Assembly: GCF_003315345.1 (NCBI RefSeq)
Contig: NZ_QNRO01000001.1
Coordinates: 186,001-250,000, forward strand
Reading direction: 5' to 3'
Source of the DNA: Marinobacter pelagius
GTDB taxonomy: Bacteria > Pseudomonadota > Gammaproteobacteria > Pseudomonadales > Oleiphilaceae
DNA length: 64,000 nt
Of this stretch, positions 51,907 to 61,895 are shown one piece after another. A model generated the notes under the pieces. The model searched no databases. It saw only the letters and a program-made list of their open reading frames with translations, and was not told where the DNA came from. How positions within the stretch are numbered: the stretch's first letter is position 1; every line of letters begins with the position of its first letter. The translations under genes and the position numbers were made by a program.

Positions 51907-53277
51907 GTGGCGCTTGCTGCCAGGCTGGAGCAGTATTTAAGTGAACAGGGCCTGTCCTTCCGGGAGCTGGCCATCGAGCCCGCCCCGAACCTGGACGCGG
52001 CGGTGATAGCCTCTGGCCGGTCCCAGCATGATTTTGTTCAGGCCACGCTGTTGCTCGACATCGACGGGGTGGTCATGGCGGTTCACCGGTTCGACAGCGC
52101 GCTGGATATTCCGGCGGTACAGCAGCTGACCGGGCGCCGGCTCCAGCCTCTGACTGCCCGTCAGAGCAAACGGCTGTTCGAGGACTGCGAACCGGGATTT
52201 GTGCCGCCGGTCGGCGGCGCCTACCGGGTGCCGGTGCTTGTCGATGAAGATGTTGTCGATGGCGAGTCGGTGCTGTTTTCGGGGGGGCGTAACGATTCCC
52301 TGATCGAAATTGATGGGGAGACCCTGAAAATCCTGTTGGCGGATGCCTTCCGGGCCCGGCTGGTGATTCACGGTCAGGGTGGCACTGACCGCGGGGCGCT
52401 GACTCTGGACGAAGTGGCCGGCAAGTTGCGGAATATCTACCGGCTTCCGCCGATGCCGGCACTGGCGCCCCAGATTCTTTCCATGGCAACCGGTGAAAAG
52501 GCGGTTGCTGAAGACCTGGCCGACGTCATCGAGCTGGACCCCAGCCTGACAGCGCAGGTGCTGCGTTACGCCCGGTCCGGGCTGTTCGAAACCTCCGGCG
52601 AGATCAAAACCGTGCGCCATGCCGTTACCCGGGTTCTGGGTGTCGACCGGGTGGCCCACATTATCCAGGGCAGTGCCCTGGTTGGTGGCTTCGGCATTCC
52701 CCGGGATGGCATCCTGGGCATGCAGGCATTCTGGTCCCACGCCCTGTACTGCGGATTCCTGTGCCAGCGGATTGCACCTCGATGCGGCGTCGACCGGGAC
52801 ATGGCTTACCTGTGCGGGTTGCTTCACAACTTCGGTCTGCTCTTGCTGGGGTATCTGTTCCCGGCGGAATTCGAGGAACTCAATCGGCTGCGGGAGGGCA
52901 ATCCCGAAGCCAGCATGAAGGCACTCGAACAGCAGGTGTTCGGGCATGGTGACGAGCAAGCTGAGCTGGTGGTGGGCCATGGTGCCATTGGCGGCCTTTT
53001 CCACCGTTTCTGGCAGTTGCCCGAGCCGGTCATCAAGGCCGCCGGCATGCACCAGTACCAGGGCTACACCGGTGAGCATGAAACCTATGTACTGATCGTG
53101 CAGCTGGCAAACGGACTGCTGAAAACCCGGGGAATCGGGGATGAGTTCAACGAGGATAATGTCCCGGTGCTGCTCGCTTCCCTGGGCTTGAGACAGGACG
53201 CGGTATACGACTTCGAAAAGGACATCGACAGCCTGTCCCCAGACCTTGACGCACTGACCTCTTCCCGACCATCCTGA
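51907..53277 (+). CDS. YbaK-like domain fused to an HDOD domain
   Basis: A 456-residue two-part protein. Residues 1-165 resemble the YbaK/ProX aminoacyl-tRNA deacylase fold (VQATLLLDIDGVVMAVHRFD, LTGRRLQPLTARQSKRLF, SVLFSGGRNDSLIEID). Residues 180-430 form an HDOD domain (LPPMPALAPQILSMATGE, VIELDPSLTAQVLRYARS, AYLCGLLHNFGLLLLGYLFP), a regulatory HD relative. The fusion occurs in Pseudomonas and relatives. Neither editing activity nor a signalling role has been shown here. GTG start; AGGAG is eight bases upstream. It lies between ppc and adk. Confidence 0.8.
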   Translation: MALAARLEQYLSEQGLSFRELAIEPAPNLDAAVIASGRSQHDFVQATLLLDIDGVVMAVHRFDSALDIPAVQQLTGRRLQPLTARQSKRLFEDCEPGFVPPVGGAYRVPVLVDEDVVDGESVLFSGGRNDSLIEIDGETLKILLADAFRARLVIHGQGGTDRGALTLDEVAGKLRNIYRLPPMPALAPQILSMATGEKAVAEDLADVIELDPSLTAQVLRYARSGLFETSGEIKTVRHAVTRVLGVDRVAHIIQGSALVGGFGIPRDGILGMQAFWSHALYCGFLCQRIAPRCGVDRDMAYLCGLLHNFGLLLLGYLFPAEFEELNRLREGNPEASMKALEQQVFGHGDEQAELVVGHGAIGGLFHRFWQLPEPVIKAAGMHQYQGYTGEHETYVLIVQLANGLLKTRGIGDEFNEDNVPVLLASLGLRQDAVYDFEKDIDSLSPDLDALTSSRPS

Positions 53278-53341
53278 TCGCCTTCCGGTGCTTGCGACAG
53301 TCTGACGCTGCTGCTTTTCGGTGCATGATACTGAGGTCGAC

Positions 53342-53370
53342 TTTCTATGGGCAGGCTGACTTCGTATAAT
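53342..53370 (+). promoter_or_regulatory. Candidate adk promoter
   Basis: TTTCTA (53342-53347) and a perfect TATAAT (53365-53370) are 17 bases apart. It lies in the 206-base region before adk, leaving a leader of more than 100 bases. Confidence 0.5.
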
Positions 53371-53462
53371 GCGCGTTCGCCGTTCCGGGCTTACATCTGT
53401 ACCGCTCAGAGAGGTTGTCGCAAAGGCAGGGGTTTTTGCCGCAGCTTTTCAAACGATAATGA

Positions 53463-54137
<675 letters not shown>

Positions 54138-54167
54138 TCCATCATTGACGCTGAGGCATTCACTGCC

Positions 54168-54866
54168 GTGAAACTGCTGGCTCTGGATACGTCATCAGAG
54201 GGCTGCTCCGCAGCCCTTCTTGTTGAAGGCGAGATAACCGAGCGATTCGAGATCGCTCCCCGTGGCCATACCCGCCTGCTCATGCCCATGGTGCGGGAAT
54301 TGCTGGCGGAGAAAGGGCTGGTCCCCGCGGATCTGGATGCCCTCGCATTTGCCTGCGGGCCGGGGTCGTTTACCGGTTTGCGGATTGCCACCGGCGTGGT
54401 CCAGGGCCTGGCCTGGGGCCTCAATCTTCCGGTGGTTCCGGTCTCCTCCCTTGCTGCCGTGGCCTATGGCGCCATGGAGTCCCTCGATATCGCCGAGGGC
54501 GACGCCGTGGCCGTGGCTTTCGATGCCCGCATGGGCGAGGTCTACTGGGGCTGTTACCGGCGAAGTGACGGCCTGCCCGAACTGCTTGGCGAGGAACGGG
54601 TCTGCCCGCCGGCATCGGTCAGCCTGACCGGCGAGGCCAGCCGTTGGTATGGTGCGGGTCCCGGCTGGCAGTTCCGGGACCAGATGCCGGCAGAAGTGTC
54701 CGGCCCGATGGTATCTGTGGCACCGGAGCTGCTGTTGCGTGCAAGCTGGGTTGCGCGTCTGGCCGAGAAGCGTGCGGCAGAGGGGCAAACGGTAACCGCT
54801 GAACAGGCGCAACCGGTCTATATCCGTGATGAGGTGGCCTGGAAAAAGCTGCCCGGTCGCGAGTAG
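54168..54866 (+). CDS. tsaB: tRNA threonylcarbamoyladenosine complex subunit TsaB
   Basis: A scaffold subunit of the TsaBDE complex that makes t6A37 in ANN-decoding tRNAs. The 232 residues start KLLALDTSSEGCSAALL and include ACGPGSFTGLRIATGVVQGLAW and FDARMGEVYWG. GTG start at 54168. It follows adk by 30 bases and precedes rsmJ by three. Confidence 0.95.
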   Translation: MKLLALDTSSEGCSAALLVEGEITERFEIAPRGHTRLLMPMVRELLAEKGLVPADLDALAFACGPGSFTGLRIATGVVQGLAWGLNLPVVPVSSLAAVAYGAMESLDIAEGDAVAVAFDARMGEVYWGCYRRSDGLPELLGEERVCPPASVSLTGEASRWYGAGPGWQFRDQMPAEVSGPMVSVAPELLLRASWVARLAEKRAAEGQTVTAEQAQPVYIRDEVAWKKLPGRE

Positions 54867-54869
54867 CCC

Positions 54870-55688
54870 GTGGCCAGTCCCCGTCCTGACCTTTCATCTT
54901 TCTCCCTCGCTATTGCCCGCAGCCCCCTGGGTGATCACACCCGGGCGGCGGAGCTCAGCGAACGCCTGGGATTTCCCTATCTCGGGGTGGTCCGCCCCCG
55001 CGATGTCTCCGATGTACCGGTACTGCTGTTCCTGGATGAGCAGGGGCTTTGCCTGCAGCTGACCGGGAAAGGCGCCCCCGGTCCGGTTCGGGTCGAGTTT
55101 GTGTCCGGCAAGATGGGATACCGGCGTGAGCATGGCGGCGGTGCCGGCCAGCTGGTTGCCCGGGCCGTGGGCTTGCAGAAGACCAAGGCCAGGCTTCATG
55201 TGCTGGATGCGACCGCGGGCCTGGGCCAGGATGCCTTTGTGCTCGCCAGCCTCGGGTGCGAGGTGACCCTGTTTGAACGCAACCCCGTTATCCATGCGTT
55301 GCTGGAGGATGGCCTGGCCCGCGCCGCACTCAATGTCGAGTGCGCGCCGATCGTCGCCAGGATGACCCTGGCCGCCGGCAGCAGCATCCACTGGCTGCGG
55401 CAGGCGGACAGTGGGGCAGCGGATGTGGTCTACCTGGACCCCATGTTCCCGCACCGGGACAAATCCGCCCGGGTGAAGAAGGAAATGGAGGTGTTCCGGA
55501 AGATCGTGGGCGATGACGAGGATGCCTCCGCGTTGCTCGAGGCAGCGCTGAAAGTCGCCACTTACCGGGTGGTGGTCAAGCGCCCCCGCAAGGCTCCCGC
55601 CATCGACGGTCCTGAGCCCAGCACCCGGGTCGAAGGCAAGAGCAGCCGCTACGATATCTACGCCATCAAGGCGCTGCCGGCGGCCTGA
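54870..55688 (+). CDS. rsmJ: 16S rRNA (guanine-1516-N2)-methyltransferase
   Basis: Methylates G1516 of 16S rRNA. The 272-residue protein has the SAM-binding [18 protein letters not shown], the catalytic DPMFPHR and the RsmJ-type [11 protein letters not shown] and KSSRYDIY near the end. GTG start three bases after tsaB, an operon. It converges on plsB with five bases between. Confidence 0.95.
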   Translation: MASPRPDLSSFSLAIARSPLGDHTRAAELSERLGFPYLGVVRPRDVSDVPVLLFLDEQGLCLQLTGKGAPGPVRVEFVSGKMGYRREHGGGAGQLVARAVGLQKTKARLHVLDATAGLGQDAFVLASLGCEVTLFERNPVIHALLEDGLARAALNVECAPIVARMTLAAGSSIHWLRQADSGAADVVYLDPMFPHRDKSARVKKEMEVFRKIVGDDEDASALLEAALKVATYRVVVKRPRKAPAIDGPEPSTRVEGKSSRYDIYAIKALPAA

Positions 55689-55693
55689 GCGGG

Positions 55694-58165
55694 TCAGGCG
55701 CCGAGCATGGTGACCTGCTGTATGGCCTGACGCTTCTCCACACTCAGCACCAGGCGGGCGTCGTCTGCCACTTCCTCCAGTCCCGCGCCGTAGTTGATCA
55801 GGCCGTTGTCATCGGTGGTGATGACGCCGTTCTCCTGCATGTTGGCAATAAAGTTCCGGAACAGGGTTTTATCGAAGAATTCCGGCGCATTCAGGCCGAA
55901 CAGGATCGACATGCGCTCCGCCAGCAGGGTGCTCTGTTCTTCCAGCTCCGCAGCGCTGATCTTGCCCGAGCCATACTTGCGCAGGATGCCCAGCGCGATG
56001 TGGTAGCGTTCAAGGGTCTGGATGATGAACCGGGAAAGAACCCGCAAACGCAGCATGGCCTCGGTGCCTTCCTCGGGGCGGGCAATGCGGTCGTCCTCCA
56101 GGGCTTCCAGCAGCCCCTGGTCCACCAGGATGTCAATCCAGTGATTGATGACGCCCTCGACCTCGTCGGCGGAATACTTAAGGAACAGCTCGGACTGCAG
56201 GTAGGGGTAGGCCACGGTCGCCAGGAACACGATCTTGTCCCGGCGCAGGGAGTCCTTGTTCTCGAACAGGCTGGCAACCAGCGAGGGCAGGGCGAACAGG
56301 TGCTGGATGTTGTTGCGGTAATAGGTCATCAGGATGGCATTGCTGCCTTCGAGCGCAATGATGTCGCCCAGCTTCTGGGGCTGGCGGGTAACCAGTCCCA
56401 TGTCCTCACAGTAAGCGACCCAATCCTTGCCCGAGCCCTCGGGCAGGGTGACGGTATCGGCGTAAGGGAAGGCTTTCAGCAGGCCGGCGTACTGGTCCAT
56501 CAGGCGGATGAGCTGACCCTCGTCCATGGCCAGACGATCGGTCCCGAGCAATACGGTGGCGGTCATGCCGATGGGATTGACGGCGACCGAGGCATTGATG
56601 TTGGAAGCCACCCGGAGCGAGAGCTGGTCAACGGCCCGGGTCAGCCACGCCGGCCGGTATTCGGCGTCGTAGGCTTCCTGGCGCCAGCTCTCGTGGACAG
56701 CGTCGAGGACGTCGGCCAGCGGAATCGCTTCACCGAAGTTCACCGCAACCCGCCCGAAGGAATTGGTTAGCTTGCGGGCGGTCTTGGCCAGCCCGAACAC
56801 GCTCTCTTTCTGTTTCTTCTTGCCACGCAGCTCGCCCAGGTAGGAGCGGCCTTCCATGACTTTCTCATAGCCGATGTAGACCGGCACGAAGACGATGGGT
56901 TTGCGGTGATCCCTCAGGAAGCTGCGAACGGTCATGGAGAGCATGCCCGGACGCGGTGGCAGCATGCGCCCGGTCCGGCTGCGGCCGCCTTCAACGAAAT
57001 ACTCCACCGAGTAGCCCCGGGAAAACATCACGTGCATGTATTCGTTGAACACGGTGGCGTACAGCGGGTTGTCCCGGAACGAGCGACGCATGAAAAAGGC
57101 GCCGCCCCGGCGCAGGATCGGCCCGACGACCGGCATGTTCAGGTTGATGCCGGCAGCGATATGCGGGGGCATCAGGCCGTTTTTGTAGAGGACGTAGGAC
57201 AAAAGCAGGTAATCGATGTGGGAGCGGTGGCAGGGCACGTAAACCACGGCGTTGTCCTGGGCCACTTCCTTGGCAACCTTGATGTTGTTCACCGCGATGC
57301 CGTTGTAGATGCGGTTCCAGAGCCAGGACAGCACCACCTCCAGAAACCGTATGGTTACGACGGACATGCTGGCGGCGATTTCGTCCGCGTACTTGTAGGC
57401 CTTGGCTCGTACTTTCTCCGGAGGAATATCGTCCCTGGCGGCGGTTTCGCGGATTGCTTCCTTCACCGCCTGGGTACGTACCAGTCCCTCCACCAGGGTG
57501 CGGCGATGGGACAGATCCGGCCCGAGTACGGCCTGACGCACCCGACGGAAATGGGTACGCAGCAGCCGGGCAAGCTTGCGGTTGGCCCGTTCCTCGCTGT
57601 GCCGGTACTCATCGATCACCTGCTTGAGGGACAGCGGCTGATTGAACTGCACGTAGGTGTTGCGCCCGTGCACCATGATGATGAGGAACTTCTGCAGGCG
57701 CCCGGCTACCGACCAGGTGTCGGACAACAGCAGTTTGACCAGGGATTTCTCCTTGTCCGGAGACCGGCCCCAGAACATGGACACCGGTACGATCTGCACG
57801 TCCTGGTCCGGATGCTCCAGGCCGTAGCGGACCAGTGACTTGAATTCATTGGTGGGTACCGGGGTCTGGCGACCGCCGCTGAACAGGCCGCCGATGCGAC
57901 GGTAAAGGAAGAAAAACGAATGGGAGGGCCCGTTCTTCACCGGCAAAGACTCGGTTGCACCGGGCAGCCCCGCACGGATGACCTCCTGTTCCAGCACCAG
58001 CCGGCTCGACAGGGAACTGTACTGGAGCACATAGCATACCGGCTTGTCCGGATCGAGACCCAGGGATTCGGCATCGTTTCCGCTGACGTCTGTCCGCACC
58101 CACAAGAACAGGATCTTGCGGAGAATGGTCAGAATCAGGCTGCGAATGCCCTGGTAAAGTCGCAT
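55694..58165 (-). CDS. plsB: Glycerol-3-phosphate acyltransferase PlsB
   Basis: Adds the first fatty acyl chain to glycerol 3-phosphate in membrane lipid synthesis, at the inner membrane. The 823 residues carry the HX4D motif H313-D318 (CHRSHID), GAFFMRRSF, the FVEGGRSRTGR acyltransferase block and the IVFVPVYIGYEKVMEG segment. Length is close to the 807 residues of E. coli. It is divergent from nudC. Confidence 0.97.
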   Translation of the reverse strand: MRLYQGIRSLILTILRKILFLWVRTDVSGNDAESLGLDPDKPVCYVLQYSSLSSRLVLEQEVIRAGLPGATESLPVKNGPSHSFFFLYRRIGGLFSGGRQTPVPTNEFKSLVRYGLEHPDQDVQIVPVSMFWGRSPDKEKSLVKLLLSDTWSVAGRLQKFLIIMVHGRNTYVQFNQPLSLKQVIDEYRHSEERANRKLARLLRTHFRRVRQAVLGPDLSHRRTLVEGLVRTQAVKEAIRETAARDDIPPEKVRAKAYKYADEIAASMSVVTIRFLEVVLSWLWNRIYNGIAVNNIKVAKEVAQDNAVVYVPCHRSHIDYLLLSYVLYKNGLMPPHIAAGINLNMPVVGPILRRGGAFFMRRSFRDNPLYATVFNEYMHVMFSRGYSVEYFVEGGRSRTGRMLPPRPGMLSMTVRSFLRDHRKPIVFVPVYIGYEKVMEGRSYLGELRGKKKQKESVFGLAKTARKLTNSFGRVAVNFGEAIPLADVLDAVHESWRQEAYDAEYRPAWLTRAVDQLSLRVASNINASVAVNPIGMTATVLLGTDRLAMDEGQLIRLMDQYAGLLKAFPYADTVTLPEGSGKDWVAYCEDMGLVTRQPQKLGDIIALEGSNAILMTYYRNNIQHLFALPSLVASLFENKDSLRRDKIVFLATVAYPYLQSELFLKYSADEVEGVINHWIDILVDQGLLEALEDDRIARPEEGTEAMLRLRVLSRFIIQTLERYHIALGILRKYGSGKISAAELEEQSTLLAERMSILFGLNAPEFFDKTLFRNFIANMQENGVITTDDNGLINYGAGLEEVADDARLVLSVEKRQAIQQVTMLGA

Positions 58166-58199
58166 AAATTGATGCTCCGGTGACTGAAAACAGGCGCTA

Positions 58200-58228
58200 A
58201 GTTTACTTGGTTGCGTACGGTGCGGAAA
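58200..58228 (-). promoter_or_regulatory. Candidate plsB promoter
   Basis: Read on the reverse strand, TTTCCG (58223-58228) and TAAACT (58200-58205) are 17 bases apart, about 35 bases before the plsB start. Confidence 0.4.
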
Positions 58229-58305
58229 GTCGGCCCGCGATTCTTGGCACTTGCCGCAATGTGGTACATTTCTCCATCACCGTTTTCTGTAAAGCGACCA
58301 TTTGG

Positions 58306-59133
58306 ATGAACTATTCAGACACAGACTGGAAATCCGGCTGGACTATCGCCGGGCCGGAGCCGCGGGACCTGGTGCTGCTGGTTTCCGGAGCCCATATCCT
58401 CAAGCCCGAAGAAGGCTGGCTGGTAAGTCGGGATGACCCCCGGCTCGTCGGTATCGATGCCGATGCGGTAGCCCTGGGTTCCATCCGTGAGCGGGCAGTC
58501 TATGTTACCGAGGTGCCGGAAGATACCGCGGGCTTCGAGCTGGTCAACCTCCGGGAGGCGATCCTGATGCGGGAGGATGTGCCCACGGCCCTGGTAAGCA
58601 CAGGGTTCCAGGTATGGCAGTGGTGGCGGGATCATCGTTTCTGCGGTCGCTGCGGCGGGGAAACGGGGTTCCATCCCCGCGAGCGGGCGAAGTGGTGCGA
58701 CACCTGCCATATTCCCTGGTATCCACGGCTTGCGCCCTGTGTGATCGTTGTCATTCGCCGGAATGATCGTTTCCTGCTGGCGAAGAATGCCCGGGTCAAA
58801 CGTCATTTCTACAGCCTGATCGCCGGTTTCGTGGAACCCGGTGAGAGCCTCGAGGAAGCGGTGGCCAGGGAGGTCATGGAGGAAACCGGTCTGGCCGTCA
58901 CCAACGTGCGCTATTGCGAATCCCAGCCCTGGCCGTTCCCGCACCAGCTCATGGTGGGATTTTTCGCCGACTACGCCGGTGGTGAACTGGTACTCCAGGA
59001 GGACGAGCTGTCCGATGCCGGCTGGTACCGCCCGGGTGATACACCGCCGGTGCCACCGCAGACGACCATTGCCGGCCGGCTGATCCGGCTCATGGAGCGG
59101 GAGATAGCCGAGGCAGGAGGCACCCGTGGCTGA
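58306..59133 (+). CDS. nudC: NADH pyrophosphatase / NAD-cap RNA hydrolase NudC
   Basis: Hydrolyses NADH and removes NAD caps from RNA 5' ends. The 275 residues show four zinc cysteines (C113, C116, C131, C134) followed by the Nudix box GFVEPGESLEEAVAREVMEETG and the NudC mark SQPWPFPHQLM. The ATG at 58306 is the one that fits the family. The stop overlaps the murI start by eight bases. Confidence 0.96.
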   Translation: MNYSDTDWKSGWTIAGPEPRDLVLLVSGAHILKPEEGWLVSRDDPRLVGIDADAVALGSIRERAVYVTEVPEDTAGFELVNLREAILMREDVPTALVSTGFQVWQWWRDHRFCGRCGGETGFHPRERAKWCDTCHIPWYPRLAPCVIVVIRRNDRFLLAKNARVKRHFYSLIAGFVEPGESLEEAVAREVMEETGLAVTNVRYCESQPWPFPHQLMVGFFADYAGGELVLQEDELSDAGWYRPGDTPPVPPQTTIAGRLIRLMEREIAEAGGTRG

Positions 59134-59983
59134 CGCTCCGGCGCCACGTATCCTGGTTTTCGATTCCGGCGTGGGTGGCCTCAGCGTTGCCCGGTGCATC
59201 CACCAGACCCTGCCGGGTGCCGAGCTGGTCTACCTGGCGGACAATGCCGGCTTCCCCTACGGCGATCAGCCGGAACCGGTGGTGATCGAACGCTGTACGA
59301 CTCTGATTCGCCGGGCGCTTGGGGAAATACCCTGTGATGTGGTGGTGGTGGCCTGTAACACCGCCAGTACCGTGGTTCTGCCGCGACTGCGGGCGTTGAT
59401 TGATGTGCCGGTGGTGGGGGTGGTTCCGGCGATCAAACCCGCAGCCGGCCAAACCGCCAATCGCCGGATCGGTGTGCTGGCCACCCCGGCCACCGTCCGC
59501 CGGCCCTACCTGGATCGGCTGATTGATGAGTTTGCCGGTGATTGCCAGGTGGTGCGGGTCGGGCACCCGGCCCTGGTGCGCTGGGCCGAGCAGCTGGTGC
59601 GGGGGATTCCGGTGCCGGAGGCTGAACTGCAGGAGGTGCTCGCTCCCCTGAAGCGGTCAGGGGTGGATACCGTGGTGCTTGGCTGCACCCATTACCCGCT
59701 GCTGCTGGATGCGTTGAAAACCACGTTGCCGGAGGTCCGGCACTGGGTGGATTCCGGCGATGCCATCGCCCGGAGAGTGCGGTTCCTGCTCGGTGAGGCC
59801 GGCCGGGATCTGGAGGCCATCGCTGGGGGCGAGTATCCTGAGCCGGTCCGTGCGGCGTTGCTGTCCGGGGAGGTGCCCCACGGATTGGCGGAGTTCATGG
59901 CGTCATTGGGCCTCGCGGTGCGGCAAATCGAGGCGCGCTGGGGTGGGCTGGCGGACCCGGTCAGAGCAACCGGGTCAGTTTGA
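59126..59983 (+). CDS. murI: Glutamate racemase
   Basis: Makes D-glutamate for peptidoglycan. The 285 residues have catalytic D13 (FDSGVGGLS), C77 (ACNTAST) and a second Cys in LGCTHYP. A strong GGAGG is five bases upstream of GTG 59126. Its 3' end overlaps the DUF2156 gene on the opposite strand by 23 bases. Confidence 0.96.
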   Translation: MADAPAPRILVFDSGVGGLSVARCIHQTLPGAELVYLADNAGFPYGDQPEPVVIERCTTLIRRALGEIPCDVVVVACNTASTVVLPRLRALIDVPVVGVVPAIKPAAGQTANRRIGVLATPATVRRPYLDRLIDEFAGDCQVVRVGHPALVRWAEQLVRGIPVPEAELQEVLAPLKRSGVDTVVLGCTHYPLLLDALKTTLPEVRHWVDSGDAIARRVRFLLGEAGRDLEAIAGGEYPEPVRAALLSGEVPHGLAEFMASLGLAVRQIEARWGGLADPVRATGSV

Positions 59984-60968
59984 ACATGGCCAGGAACTCC
60001 ATGGCCGGGATGGCCCGGCGGTGGCAGCAGTAGGTCTTGAAGACCTCGCCCCGGAACCGCGACTTTGTGAATTCCAGCCCCTTGAAGTTGTATAGGAAAT
60101 TGCCTTTCTCGTACACCAGGTGCAGCAGGCGTTTGAGCAGACGGCTTTCCTGGTGTTCCATGGTGCTGTCCAGCGACAGCGGAATCAGCCCCAGGTCCAG
60201 GTAGGGCACACCCTCGGCCCTGAATATCTCCATGGCATGGGCCATCAGCGTGTAGAAGATGCCCTGGCGGAAATCCGCATTGGCCCGGGAGATGTTGGGT
60301 ACGTAGCTGATGATCTCGTTGTTCCGGTAGATCGGGTCGAAGTAGATGAACCCCACCGCCTTGCCATCCTGGTAGGCATAGAAGTGCCGTTCATTCTCCC
60401 GGTATGACATCTCCATCGGCCGGATCAGGAAGCGGATTTCGTTACTTTTGCATTTCCGGGTGCGGATCCATGCTTCGGAGATCTCCCGGGTGTGGTCGTC
60501 GCTGAAACGTTCCTTCACGGTAATCCCGTTCTTCTGTGCCTGGTTCAGGGCCGTGCGCAGAATCTGCTTTTTCTTCCCGCTCAGACTCCAGCGGGACAGA
60601 TCGATGCGGGATTCGCTGCCGAACTGGGTTCCGAACAGGCCAAAGCGCTGGTGCAGGAAATCCACGACTGGTTGTGACACCTGGATATAGCTGGCATTGG
60701 GGTGGCGCCCGTGAAACTGCTCCAGAATCTCGGCAAAGTTCTCGGGGGCACAGACCGGATCGGACAGAACAAAGGTGCCACCCCATTTACGCATGAACGC
60801 GATGTAGCCGATGCCCGGCAGGTCAAAGAAACGCATGCCCGGCTGCAGGGTTGAAAAGGACTGGGAGTGGGTGCCGTACTTCTTCAGGTAACTCACCCGT
60901 TCGGCAAAACTGAAGTTCCCGCTGTCCAGTTCGCGGGCGCTGTCCAGTGCAAGAATCTGATCCGTCAT
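59961..60968 (-). CDS. DUF2156 / MprF carboxy-terminal-like transferase
   Basis: A 335-residue soluble protein with the pattern of the DUF2156 domain, the GNAT-like catalytic half of MprF (phosphatidylglycerol lysyltransferase): SFSTLQPGMRFFD, AFMRKWGGTFVLSDPV, GKKKQILRTALNQAQKNGI, HFYAYQDGKAVGFIYFDPIYR and DLGLIPL. The membrane flippase half of MprF is missing, so it may modify a lipid or another acceptor. It forms a reverse unit with the methyltransferase gene (42 bases apart); which comes first in transcription is the methyltransferase. The donor and acceptor are unknown. Confidence 0.72.
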   Translation of the reverse strand: MTDQILALDSARELDSGNFSFAERVSYLKKYGTHSQSFSTLQPGMRFFDLPGIGYIAFMRKWGGTFVLSDPVCAPENFAEILEQFHGRHPNASYIQVSQPVVDFLHQRFGLFGTQFGSESRIDLSRWSLSGKKKQILRTALNQAQKNGITVKERFSDDHTREISEAWIRTRKCKSNEIRFLIRPMEMSYRENERHFYAYQDGKAVGFIYFDPIYRNNEIISYVPNISRANADFRQGIFYTLMAHAMEIFRAEGVPYLDLGLIPLSLDSTMEHQESRLLKRLLHLVYEKGNFLYNFKGLEFTKSRFRGEVFKTYCCHRRAIPAMEFLAMFKLTRLL

Positions 60969-61010
60969 GTCTCTGCTCCGGGGTTATTGTTTTTGGGCAA
61001 TGTTGTGGAG

Positions 61011-61670
61011 TCAGGCCTGCTTGCGCCCGAGGATGGACCAGTAGCAGTCCATGTTCAGGAGCTTGAAGTGTTTCTTGTCCGTGACCTCGAGGCCGAGCCG
61101 TTGCATGTGTTCCGGGTAGTTGTAGATCTTGTGGAAAGCGTTGTTGGCAAACAGCCAGAACACGAACACGGCCATGTACCAGTAAAGCTTCTTGAACAGG
61201 CGGGAGAACAGGTTACCCGTGGGGTAGCAGAAGTCGCCGACCACCACCCGGGCGTCGGCTTTGCCCAGACGGATCAGGTGCTCAAGAACCTTCACCATCA
61301 TGTCCTCGTCAAAGACGTTGAGGAAAAAGTTGGCGACGACCATGTCGTACTGCTCGAACTCCTCGACCTTCATGATGTCACTGTGAATCCGGCGGATACT
61401 CAGGTGCGGTGCCTCTTCCTGTAGGGCTTCGGCAAACTTGCGCAGCATGGTTTCGGACAGGTCGACCACGGTGACGTCGGCGCCGAGTTCGGCAGCACGG
61501 ATGGCGTCCCGGCCATGGCCAACACCGGCAAACAGGATGCGGTCACCCGGACGGACGGTTTCCACATCCAGCATGGCGGTCTTGCAGCGATGGATGCTCT
61601 TGCCGCTGTAGAGGTTGCTCAGGAAATCGTAGACGGGGCCAATGTATTTGTACTTGTCACGCATGATCAC
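61011..61670 (-). CDS. Class I SAM-dependent methyltransferase
   Basis: A 219-residue protein. SAM-binding signs are ILFAGVGHGRDAIRAAELGADVTVVDLS (motif I, with VGHGR rather than GxGxG) and YDMVVANFFLNVFDEDMM (later strand). A hydrophobic segment, YWYMAVFVFWLFA, could touch the membrane. It precedes the DUF2156 gene on the reverse strand, so I suggest both act on one substrate. The start may be ATG 61670 or 61664. The acceptor is not known. Confidence 0.75.
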   Translation of the reverse strand: MIMRDKYKYIGPVYDFLSNLYSGKSIHRCKTAMLDVETVRPGDRILFAGVGHGRDAIRAAELGADVTVVDLSETMLRKFAEALQEEAPHLSIRRIHSDIMKVEEFEQYDMVVANFFLNVFDEDMMVKVLEHLIRLGKADARVVVGDFCYPTGNLFSRLFKKLYWYMAVFVFWLFANNAFHKIYNYPEHMQRLGLEVTDKKHFKLLNMDCYWSILGRKQA

Positions 61671-61695
61671 TGCTACCTGTACCTGTTCGGGGGAT

Positions 61696-61753
61696 GCTGA
61701 AACGTTATTGTCTTTGTTAACCCTGATTTCGTAACAGGGAGTTCTGTTTCAGC
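61696..61753. repeat. Nested inverted repeats upstream of the methyltransferase gene
   Basis: GCTGAAAC (61696-61703) pairs with GTTTCAGC (61746-61753), and within it CCCTG (61721-61725) pairs with CAGGG (61735-61739). A 10-base palindrome, GCAGTACTGC, lies at 61797-61806. The 225-base gap between the two reverse genes has no open frame I would trust; these are the only structures seen. Confidence 0.4.
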
Positions 61754-61895
61754 GCCTTGAGCTTCGAGAGTAGAGAACAGGTGGGGGGAATTATGTGCAG
61801 TACTGCGCATTTCCAGATACACAAAGTAACGCAACGCAACACTTTGCAAACCCGGTCAAGAATCGTGCTCGGAGTGTCAGACAATCTTCTGGGTG

